Assembly: GCA_902493275.1 (NCBI GenBank)
Contig: CABUOQ010000031.1
Location: 1-21,434, forward strand
Direction: 5' to 3'
Length of the DNA stretch: 21,434 nucleotides
DNA from: an uncultured Bacillota bacterium
GTDB lineage: Bacteria; Bacillota_I; Bacilli_A; RFN20; CAG-449
The position numbers and the translations under genes are program-made. Positions within the stretch are counted from its first letter, which is position 1; each line of letters starts with the position of its first letter. Below the pieces are notes generated by a model. The model did not search any database and was not told where the DNA came from. It was given only the letters and a program-made list of their open reading frames with translations. This document shows positions 15,734-21,434 of this stretch, piece after piece.

Positions 15734-16786
15734 ATGGATTTTATAAAAAATAATAAAAAACTTATCATAATTTCTATAGCTAGTCTTGTTGCTTTAATCA
15801 CTATTGGTAGTATCTATTATCTTTCTCATGGATTCAAAAATTGGCCTATCAAAGAAGAAAATTCTTCTTCAATTGAATCATCAACCCAATCCAATGGTAT
15901 TGAATTACATCTATTATCAACAACTAATAATGATGATGGTTCTATCATAAAGACATTTTCATTTTCAATCACTCCAAGTAACGCGACTGATCAAACAGTC
16001 AGTGTCTCTGCGAAATATAAAGATGGTACATCATGTCAAAATTGTTTAACTGTCGAAGCCAACAATTATTCAAAAAGAATAACTCTGCATTGCTTAAAAG
16101 CTTTTTCAAAGCAAATAATAATTGAAGTAGTCTCTAATTCAAACCCTAACATTAACGCTACCGTAACTGTCGATTATGTAAAAAAAATATCGTCAATACA
16201 AAGTCCATTTAATGATAAATATGTCTGCATTGGAAATGGATGGTCTGGTTCTGAGAATATTCAGATAAACGATTTTTCTTTTTCATCGATGATTAATCCC
16301 ATTTATTCATCATATACAAAAAATTCTGATTACACTTTTTCAGTTAAAGATGTCGATGTAAGTTTCGAAGATGTCGGTGGTGAATTATTAGAATACAAAG
16401 AATATAATTTACAAGAAATTTTTACCGATTATCATAATGGCTATGCAGGCTATGGGGTGAAAACTTTATTCTCTGATTTACTTGAAGAAAGAATAAAAAC
16501 AGCTGGAGAAATTCCTAGCGCAGATGATATTTGGAATATTCCCGAAGCTGCCATCAGTGGTAACATTCAAGAAGTTAGAAATTGTCTTTATGATATATCA
16601 ACATTAGATCCGAGCTCATTTTACTTAACATTTCTTTTTTCTGCGACATATTATTGCAATGAAAACACTTCTATCAGTTTCACTTATAAATCTGAATCAC
16701 TTAACGTCTCTTTTAAAAATGATTATACTGATAAATTTGTTCCAGTAAAAAATCTTCTATTAGAGAATTATAATATTGAATTTTAA
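15734..16786 (+). CDS. Membrane-anchored Ig-like extracytoplasmic protein, paralog 2
   Basis: A 350-residue paralog of the preceding protein: TM anchor (about 9-30), Ser-rich linker (40-52), SNGI (53-56), Ig-like domain with SFSITPSNATDQTVSVSAKYKD (76-97), DYVKK (147-151), a divergent middle section, and a C-terminal beta stretch with ATYYCNENTSISFTY (304-318). The Ig-like part is better conserved between the paralogs than the rest. The ATG lies 2 bases after the previous stop and no Shine-Dalgarno is visible, so translation probably depends on ribosomes finishing the upstream gene. Function unknown; the shared operon with a Crp-like regulator suggests a conditionally expressed surface protein (inference). 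Confidence 0.75.
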   Translation: MDFIKNNKKLIIISIASLVALITIGSIYYLSHGFKNWPIKEENSSSIESSTQSNGIELHLLSTTNNDDGSIIKTFSFSITPSNATDQTVSVSAKYKDGTSCQNCLTVEANNYSKRITLHCLKAFSKQIIIEVVSNSNPNINATVTVDYVKKISSIQSPFNDKYVCIGNGWSGSENIQINDFSFSSMINPIYSSYTKNSDYTFSVKDVDVSFEDVGGELLEYKEYNLQEIFTDYHNGYAGYGVKTLFSDLLEERIKTAGEIPSADDIWNIPEAAISGNIQEVRNCLYDISTLDPSSFYLTFLFSATYYCNENTSISFTYKSESLNVSFKNDYTDKFVPVKNLLLENYNIEF

Positions 16787-16792
16787 TTATTG

Positions 16793-16827
16793 CCCTTAAA
16801 AGTTTTACAATAACTTTTAGGGGTTTT
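16793..16827 (+). terminator. Rho-independent terminator after the paralog pair
   Basis: CCCTTAAAAGTT (16793-16804) pairs with AACTTTTAGGGG (16812-16823), 12 bp with one G-T wobble and a 7-base loop, followed by TTTT. It lies between convergent genes; the minus strand lacks a clear T tract. Confidence 0.8.
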
Positions 16828-17608
16828 ATTTTAAAATAACAAAGACCTTAATTATTTCTTTAGCCCAAGATAAATAATTAGGGACAATATCATCTAAATA
16901 GGCACTAACCAGTTCAATTTCATCCCGGTTAAGAGAGCCAACTTTTTGAAAAACACTACCTAAAGCTTTACTATCACCAATACAAATCATCGCTTGAACA
17001 GTATCTCCAAGCGCAAAATATTTACCAATAGCCAATGCTCCGATAGAAAAATCACCAATAGCAATTGCACCAATTGAGATAATACCAAAACTGATTGCTC
17101 CTGTTGAAAATATTCCAAAAGAAAAACACCCAGCAGAGAATAAGCCTAAAGAGACTAATCCAAAAGCTAAAATTCCTAACGATATTAATCCTATAGAAAA
17201 AAGTCCAAGCGATAACAATCCTAATGAAAATATTCCTCTTGCTTTTAATCCAATGGCTATCACTCCTTGGGCATCTATTCCAATAGCAATAAAGCCTCTT
17301 GCTCGTTTGCCGATATGATATAAAGGTAATTTACCAATCATTTTACTACTTTTTCTTTCATGCAAACTTAATTTAAAGATAGGTCTTCTTCTATCAAAAT
17401 TATCTTCTTCAATTTCATCCTTTAAAAGATAATCTAATGAACAATTAAATAATTCGCTCATTTTAATCAATTTATCAGTCTCTGGATAAACTAGATCGCA
17501 TTCCCATTTACTAATAGATTGTCTAGTAACTTCTAATAAATCTGCGAGTTGTTCTTGTGTATAATTATTTTCTTTTCTCAGTTTTGTAATTTTATTTCCA
17601 AGTGTCAT
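16826..17608 (-). CDS. XRE-family regulator with a 20-unit glycine pentad repeat
   Basis: A 260-residue protein. Residues 5-62 are a clear XRE-type helix-turn-helix (NKITKLRKENNYTQEQLADL, then VTRQSISKWE). A basic linker (72-95) follows. From 100 to 195 there is a glycine at every fifth residue without exception (20 glycines). The units have the form G-x-[FIL]-[SA]-[LIF], with the central ones very hydrophobic (for example GLFSI, GLISL). The tail (200-260) is a mixed helical region. The repeat could fold as a hydrophobic beta-helix related to pentapeptide repeats, or sit in or on the membrane; which one is undecided. I recall similar HTH plus Gly-repeat proteins in Firmicutes, without a defined function. 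Ribosome binding site GGAG, about 9 bases before the ATG. Confidence 0.87.
   Translation of the reverse strand: MTLGNKITKLRKENNYTQEQLADLLEVTRQSISKWECDLVYPETDKLIKMSELFNCSLDYLLKDEIEEDNFDRRRPIFKLSLHERKSSKMIGKLPLYHIGKRARGFIAIGIDAQGVIAIGLKARGIFSLGLLSLGLFSIGLISLGILAFGLVSLGLFSAGCFSFGIFSTGAISFGIISIGAIAIGDFSIGALAIGKYFALGDTVQAMICIGDSKALGSVFQKVGSLNRDEIELVSAYLDDIVPNYLSWAKEIIKVFVILK
16997..17309 (-). repeat. Tandem 15-bp (5-codon) repeat region encoding the glycine pentads
   Basis: Residues 100-195 of the XRE protein correspond to about 20 units of 15 bases. The protein pattern is strict but the DNA units differ in codon choice (GGA, GGT, GGC), so the array is old and under selection at the protein level rather than freshly amplified. 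Coordinates are approximate. Confidence 0.75.
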
Positions 17609-17631
17609 AATTTATCTCCAATACTTTAATT

Positions 17632-17660
17632 ATTATCTCTATAAGTGCTTTATTTAGCAA
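17632..17660 (-). promoter_or_regulatory. Promoter of the XRE gene
   Basis: Minus strand: TTGCTA (17655-17660), a 17-bp spacer and GATAAT (17632-17637), predicted start near 17625. No clear operator palindrome is visible beside it. Confidence 0.5.
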
Positions 17661-17725
17661 TGTAATAATAAGTTCTAAATGTATAATTTAAGTTGCATTT
17701 ATTAATAGCATAACCCATGTATATT

Positions 17726-18268
17726 TTATTTTTCTTTATATAAGAAACATTCTTTATCGTGAGAATAAATAATACCTATTGATTGTAAAAAAGAATATAT
17801 GATTTTACTTCCTACAAAGCTCATTCCTCTTTTTATTAAATCTTTTGAAATAGAATCAGATATCGCATTTGAGGTCTTATTTATTTCATATATAATTTGA
17901 CCTTTGGTAAATAATTTTAAATAATTATAAAAATTTCCATATTCCTCTTTTATCTTTTTAAAAACCACCGCATTTTGAATACTAGCTTCAATTTTTAATT
18001 TGTTTCTAATAATCGCTTGATCCATCATCAATTGCGCTTTTTTCTTTTCATCATATAAACAGACTTTATCAAGTTCAAAATTATCATAAGCTCTTTTAAA
18101 TCCATCACGCTTATTTAAAATACATTCCCAAGATAATCCTGCTTGAAAAGATTCTAAAATCAACATCTCAAAAAGATGATGATCATCAAAATTTACAACT
18201 CCCCATTCATTATCATGATAATCAACATAGACTTTGTTATTTAAATTACACCACTTACATCTAATCAT
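17726..18268 (-). CDS. tag: DNA-3-methyladenine glycosylase I
   Basis: Removes 3-methyladenine from alkylated DNA as the first step of base excision repair, in the cytoplasm. The 180-residue length fits Tag. It matches the E. coli enzyme throughout: zinc ligands Cys4, His18, His170 and Cys174 (the Tag zinc snap), YHDNEWG (17-23), and LFEMLILESFQAGLSW (32-47) with the functionally important glutamate at 39. RGMSFVGSKIIYSF (147-160) is the conserved C-terminal stretch. AGGG lies about 13 bases before the ATG. It reads in the same direction as the XRE gene, 117 bases upstream of it, with a separate promoter for the latter. I see no adaptive-response (Ada) gene nearby. Confidence 0.96.
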   Translation of the reverse strand: MIRCKWCNLNNKVYVDYHDNEWGVVNFDDHHLFEMLILESFQAGLSWECILNKRDGFKRAYDNFELDKVCLYDEKKKAQLMMDQAIIRNKLKIEASIQNAVVFKKIKEEYGNFYNYLKLFTKGQIIYEINKTSNAISDSISKDLIKRGMSFVGSKIIYSFLQSIGIIYSHDKECFLYKEK

Positions 18269-18351
18269 ATATCTATTCCCTCATAACGATATTATTTATA
18301 ATATACCATGTAAATTGCTATTTATCAAAAATAACTAATATGAACTACATA

Positions 18352-18380
18352 TAGACTTATCACATATCATGAAATATAAT
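18352..18380 (+). promoter_or_regulatory. Promoter of the split small gene
   Basis: TAGACT (18352-18357), a 17-bp spacer and a perfect TATAAT (18375-18380). The predicted start, near 18387, leaves a short leader carrying GAAGGAG (18391-18397), 7 bases before the ATG at 18405. This is one of the best promoter plus ribosome binding site pairs in the window. Confidence 0.6.
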
Positions 18381-18404
18381 AAAAATAAATGAAGGAGATT
18401 TTTT

Positions 18405-18640
18405 ATGGGAGCTTTGGGCAAATTTTTAATAAAAGTTATCTGTGAAAATGGCGAATGGGGGGGTTCTTTAGCTATGTCGAAGATGGCTATATAATTCTCA
18501 CTAAAAATGCCGGTGGTGCAAAACGTTTTTTAACAAAAAATAGTGCGCATAATTTTTTTAACTCCATCGACTGGGATTTACCAACATTTGGAGAAGACTA
18601 CTCTTACGTATCTAAAGTAGATTTAATGATTGCTAAGTAA
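18405..18640 (+). CDS. Small protein split between two frames at a G7 tract
   Basis: Unrecognised. The well-placed start at 18405 opens a frame that ends at 18492-18494 after 29 codons. A second frame, open from 18455 to 18640, has no ribosome binding site of its own. A -1 shift at the run of seven G (18457-18463) joins them into one 78-residue protein: MGALGKFLIKVICENGEWGG followed by FFSYVEDGYIIL and onwards to VDLMIAK. The fused product reads smoothly, with the C-terminal part polar and rich in Asp, Lys and aromatic residues, and no TM segment. Either one G was lost (8 G would keep the frame), or the ribosome shifts at G-GGG-GGT, or the tract switches length in the population, or the assembly is wrong. 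A terminator-like hairpin follows. Confidence 0.6.
18457..18463 (+). repeat. Homopolymer of seven G
   Basis: GGGGGGG inside the small gene; the longest G run I found in this very AT-rich window. In frame with the ATG at 18405 it reads TGG GGG GGT, which is also a possible -1 slippery heptamer (G GGG GGT). Confidence 0.95.
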
Positions 18641-18701
18641 ATAATTAAATTACATTATATAGTATCATTGATTGAATCATTTTCTTTTGCATAATAATTA
18701 T

Positions 18702-18727
18702 CTTGTAAAAAATACAAGTATTTTTTT
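18702..18727 (+). terminator. Terminator-like hairpin after the small gene
   Basis: CTTGTA (18702-18707) pairs with TACAAG (18713-18718) around five A, followed by TATTTTTTT. The stem is short, so confidence is moderate. Confidence 0.55.
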
Positions 18728-18792
18728 GTATGTTAAAATACCATCATTATAAATAATTAATTGATGTTATTCATCTAAAAAAGAAATCAATT

Positions 18793-19575
18793 TTAAAAAA
18801 TAGGAAAAATACCTAAATATATAAGTATACCTATAACCACAAGATGCAATGGATAATATAGATAAAACATCCATTTCAATAATTTATTTATTTTTGCATT
18901 TTTACCACGTTGTCCATTATATGATAATAACAAAGGTATACAAAGACAGACTGCAAGTTGTAAAACGCCATATATCTTATCTAAAGCAAAAAAATAAACC
19001 ATACCATATACAAAAACCCAAAACATCATCCATAGCATCTGTTTAACCAAATTGCCCCTGTTTGACCAAAATGACAAAATCACCATCGGCGCTATACAAC
19101 TCCAATCTGCTGGAAACGATACCGCAAGAATCAAAAATGTTAGAATGATTTTAATCGGTGTTTTTAACATCGAATCATGTACTTTAATAAGAACTAATCC
19201 CCAAGCAAAGCCCCAAAGGACTCCAGTTTGATTAAATATTGATCCGTAAGCGAATGGAAGAAATGACAAAGCATCTATATAATTAAAAGAACAAAACACA
19301 TATGGAAAATGAGAAATAATAGCAAATAGAAACATTCTTCCAATATATTTTTTTAAATTTTTCGTATAATAATATCCCTCTGCGATAAAATAGCACATGA
19401 TAGGGCAAGTCAATCGTCCAATTATATGCATTATTAAAGCAACTGGATTATTGGAAAATCCTGGCCAAATTGCCCAAGCTAAATGATCTATTGTCATTGC
19501 CACGATTGCAATAAATTTTAGAACATTTGAATTTAACACTTTATATCTATTATCGTTTTTTAGTGCTTCTTCCAT
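18793..19575 (-). CDS. TraX family membrane protein
   Basis: A 260-residue polytopic membrane protein with about eight hydrophobic segments. It matches the TraX family: an early TM with T-I-D-H (28-31), IGRLTCPIMCYFIAEGY (52-68), an internal NQTGVLWGF (115-123), PADWS (155-159), YNGQRG (219-224) and the C-terminal YYPLHL (240-245). In F plasmids TraX acetylates the N-terminus of pilin; chromosomal copies in Firmicutes have no established substrate, and I see no conjugation or pilin genes here. No strong Shine-Dalgarno. A TTGATG/TATGAT pair (minus strand, 19606-19611 and 19582-19587, 18-bp spacer) would start transcription at or next to the ATG. Confidence 0.9.
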   Translation of the reverse strand: MEEALKNDNRYKVLNSNVLKFIAIVAMTIDHLAWAIWPGFSNNPVALIMHIIGRLTCPIMCYFIAEGYYYTKNLKKYIGRMFLFAIISHFPYVFCSFNYIDALSFLPFAYGSIFNQTGVLWGFAWGLVLIKVHDSMLKTPIKIILTFLILAVSFPADWSCIAPMVILSFWSNRGNLVKQMLWMMFWVFVYGMVYFFALDKIYGVLQLAVCLCIPLLLSYNGQRGKNAKINKLLKWMFYLYYPLHLVVIGILIYLGIFPIF

Positions 19576-19681
19576 ATTGAAATCATACCTTACTTCTTAT
19601 TAAATCATCAAATATATCTATCTAAACTAGAGTTATAAAAATACTCACTGATAATAGTTATAATAGACAATACTATATTTT

Positions 19682-20860
19682 TTAATCACTTATCTTTTTT
19701 AAATAAATATCTTCACCTGAAAATTTTATTTCATACAAATTTTTACTATCAAATCTATCATAATACTTATAATAAATTCTAAAACTATGAAGATGCAATG
19801 ATGGATGCTCCTCATTTGATGGTGTTACTTTCATTTTTCCTTTGCGAAGGTCAAAATCAAATAATTTGTATTTATCTTCCGCGGTAAATGTTCTAGCCGA
19901 TATTTTCTTTAGATTGTCTTTTACATTTTGTAACTTCTTATTTAAATATTTAATACCCGATTTTATATCTTTATTTCTCTTAATTGCAGCTTCTTTTTCT
20001 TTTAATGATTCATATCCATCGATAATGGAATTATTTGTATCAATGTCCATATTAAGCGATCTAACACATTGATTATATTGATTAACAAAGTCCCGCATTA
20101 ATCGATTTAAACTATCAACAAAAGGACTCCATTTTACACTATTTGAAATTGAATCATGTCGTGGTGTTACAGTAGTTTTATTTTTATTAGCAGCTAGTTG
20201 CTTTTTAGCTTCAGCCTTTTCAAGCTTTTTAGCTTTTCTTTCAATTTTTTCTGCATCAGTTTCTGTCTCATATACAAGTTCTTTAGAACAAATATTCGCA
20301 AAGAATTTTTTATAGTTTTTTAACATTACTACTAATGAAGGAATAAAGAATGCTAAAGAAATAAAATTAATGATAGATACAATAACTATATGCGCGGTAA
20401 CACTCATCTTAACATTGATAAACCATAGAATAAATATTAATCCAGCAATATCTAGAGTAAGTGGTAAAGAGAATCTAAAGAAATAATTATCTCCTTGAAA
20501 CGAATCACCGATTTTATATATTGCATATGTAAGAAATAAAGCTGCAGCAATGTGCAATAACAAACCACCTTGATAAGAGGAATTAATATAGGCGTAAATT
20601 ACAAATCCTATCGAAGATATAAAGTTTATGGTATCTAGAATAATATATATAACTATATGCTTTCTAGAAACAATTCCAATTATCCAAGAAAAATATAATC
20701 CTATTCCTAACATGGCTAATGAATAAATCCCATATGGTGTATTGAATGATTTAAATCCTGTAAATGAAATAATTAAAACCGGAATCAATAATAAAATAGT
20801 ATTTGCTATGGCAAATTCTCTCAGTGTTTTTGTTTTATTTTCCCTAACTACTTGTGGCAT
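19682..20860 (-). CDS. Six-TM membrane protein with coiled-coil cytoplasmic tail
   Basis: I do not recognise the family. A 392-residue protein with about six TM segments (17-37, 43-63, 68-90, 97-116, 130-150, 155-180), followed by a ~210-residue soluble tail. The tail starts with a very charged Lys/Glu/Ala helix (200-226), has a short linker, another helical stretch likely to form a coiled coil (250-320), and a C-terminal beta-rich part (330-392). The strong ribosome binding site GGAGGG, directly before the ATG, fixes the start. It could be a sensor or scaffold, but no kinase, GGDEF or transporter motif is visible. A 19-base palindrome (20881-20899) lies in its upstream region. Confidence 0.8.
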   Translation of the reverse strand: MPQVVRENKTKTLREFAIANTILLLIPVLIISFTGFKSFNTPYGIYSLAMLGIGLYFSWIIGIVSRKHIVIYIILDTINFISSIGFVIYAYINSSYQGGLLLHIAAALFLTYAIYKIGDSFQGDNYFFRFSLPLTLDIAGLIFILWFINVKMSVTAHIVIVSIINFISLAFFIPSLVVMLKNYKKFFANICSKELVYETETDAEKIERKAKKLEKAEAKKQLAANKNKTTVTPRHDSISNSVKWSPFVDSLNRLMRDFVNQYNQCVRSLNMDIDTNNSIIDGYESLKEKEAAIKRNKDIKSGIKYLNKKLQNVKDNLKKISARTFTAEDKYKLFDFDLRKGKMKVTPSNEEHPSLHLHSFRIYYKYYDRFDSKNLYEIKFSGEDIYLKKISD

Positions 20861-20880
20861 TTTTTCCCTCCAATATTTAA

Positions 20881-20899
20881 TTTATAATTTAATTATAAA
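20881..20899. promoter_or_regulatory. AT-only 9-1-9 palindrome upstream of the six-TM coiled-coil gene
   Basis: TTTATAATT-T-AATTATAAA is a perfect inverted repeat with a one-base centre, 21 bases upstream of the ATG. It contains TATAAT on the minus strand, so it may be a -10 element and operator together, or simply chance in AT-rich DNA. Confidence 0.3.
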
Positions 20900-21006
20900 C
20901 ACTTTATCATCAATTTACACTAGTTTGTTAAAAAAGCTATGCCTAATATTTTAAAATAATATTTTATTTTTTTCGGTATACTCTATAGACTTTTACGTTA
21001 ATACAC

Positions 21007-21031
21007 AAAAAAACAACACAAAATGTGTTGT
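21007..21031 (-). terminator. Rho-independent terminator of the DUF4190-like gene
   Basis: On the minus strand ACAACACA (21024-21031) pairs with TGTGTTGT (21013-21020), 8 bp with a three-base loop, followed by a run of seven T (21007-21013). It faces the end of the gene at 21068. Confidence 0.8.
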
Positions 21032-21067
21032 ATAAATTTTTATTAAAATTTTATAGTTGATAATTAG

Positions 21068-21373
21068 CTAAAATGCTAATAATGCTTTTATTGCAGTTAA
21101 ACTTGAGGCAAGAATTCTAGCAGTATTTGCAATGTTTATAATCATTAATGTACATGCGATTGCTCCTAAAACAATTGCTAAAATACCACAAATTAAACCA
21201 CCAAGACTAGTTTCTTGATAAGCTTTTTTATCTTTAAAGTATAATACAACTGAGCAAATACCTAAGATAAAACCTGGGATAGATAAAAATGCAAGAATAA
21301 GATAAGATATCCCGGCAAAGCAAAGACCAATTATTCCGCAGACAAGCGATTGATTTTTATGTGATTGTGACAT
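21068..21373 (-). CDS. Small DUF4190-like two-helix membrane protein
   Basis: A 101-residue protein with hydrophobic segments at about 9-43 and 56-95, probably two long hairpin or three TM helices. The pattern SLVCGIIGL (9-17), then PGFILGICSVVLYFKDKKAY (33-52), then SLGGLICGILAIVLG (56-70) is typical of DUF4190 and related small membrane proteins, whose function is unknown. No Shine-Dalgarno is visible: TATAGT on the minus strand lies 11 bases before the ATG, so the leader would be only a few bases. It has its own terminator downstream. Confidence 0.8.
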   Translation of the reverse strand: MSQSHKNQSLVCGIIGLCFAGISYLILAFLSIPGFILGICSVVLYFKDKKAYQETSLGGLICGILAIVLGAIACTLMIINIANTARILASSLTAIKALLAF

Positions 21374-21434
21374 GTTATTCTAGTACTATATATTCACCCA
21401 TATATATAATACATTTTCCTTTCTATAAATTGAA

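Noticed and set aside
20742..20954. Plus-strand 70-residue frame across the start of the 392-residue membrane protein
   Set aside because: Mostly antisense of the N-terminal coding region and its promoter; no Shine-Dalgarno.
21394..21415. Tiny minus-strand reading frame (six codons) upstream of the DUF4190-like gene as a leader peptide
   Set aside because: Only six codons in AT-rich DNA and no hairpin or attenuator behind it; a chance start is more likely.

Overview
The window looks like chromosomal DNA from a very AT-rich, low-GC Gram-positive-type bacterium, probably an uncultured Bacilli, Erysipelotrichia or Mycoplasmatota-related gut lineage. The evidence is the AT-rich intergenic DNA, purine-rich AGGAGG-type ribosome binding sites, several lipoprotein signal peptides (lipobox Cys), and uncultured-style Ig-like surface lipoproteins. 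TGG encodes Trp, and TGA serves as a real stop at 11183-11185, so the standard bacterial code fits better than the Mycoplasma code. I see no rRNA, tRNA, CRISPR, transposase or phage genes.

Layout. 1-362 is an AT-rich non-coding region, probably divergent: a ribosome binding site for a leftward gene sits at the very edge. 363-4670 is a two-gene operon of surface lipoproteins. The first has three copies of a ~110-residue module; the second is a 1042-residue mosaic of Ig-like and beta-barrel-like modules. 4784-8380 holds two unrecognised proteins, a six-TM membrane protein and a large, probably helical soluble protein. 8442-9068 is upp (uracil salvage), with its own promoter and terminator. 9195-11525 is an operon of a duplicated DUF1538 membrane protein and two PII-like regulators; a bidirectional terminator ends it. 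11539-14067 (minus) encodes a lipoprotein substrate-binding protein, an ABC permease and a HAD phosphatase, with no ATPase in the window. Divergent from it, 14150-16786 encodes a Crp/Fnr-type regulator followed by two paralogous membrane-anchored proteins. A near-perfect PrfA/Crp-type palindrome lies between the two divergent units. 16826-18268 (minus) encodes an XRE regulator with a 20-unit glycine pentad repeat, and the DNA glycosylase Tag. 18405-18640 is a small gene split between two frames at a run of seven G. The rest (minus) encodes a TraX-family membrane protein, a membrane protein with a coiled-coil tail, and a small DUF4190-like membrane protein.

Working together. The clearest functional units are (i) DUF1538 plus two PII-like proteins, which resembles a transporter with its own nucleotide- or metabolite-sensing gate, and (ii) the Crp-like regulator, whose operator is placed to repress its own promoter and to activate the divergent ABC-transport genes. 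The most unusual loci are the G7 frameshift gene, the glycine-pentad XRE protein, and the DUF1538/PII operon. None of these functions has been tested; the assignments rest on motifs, spacing and context.
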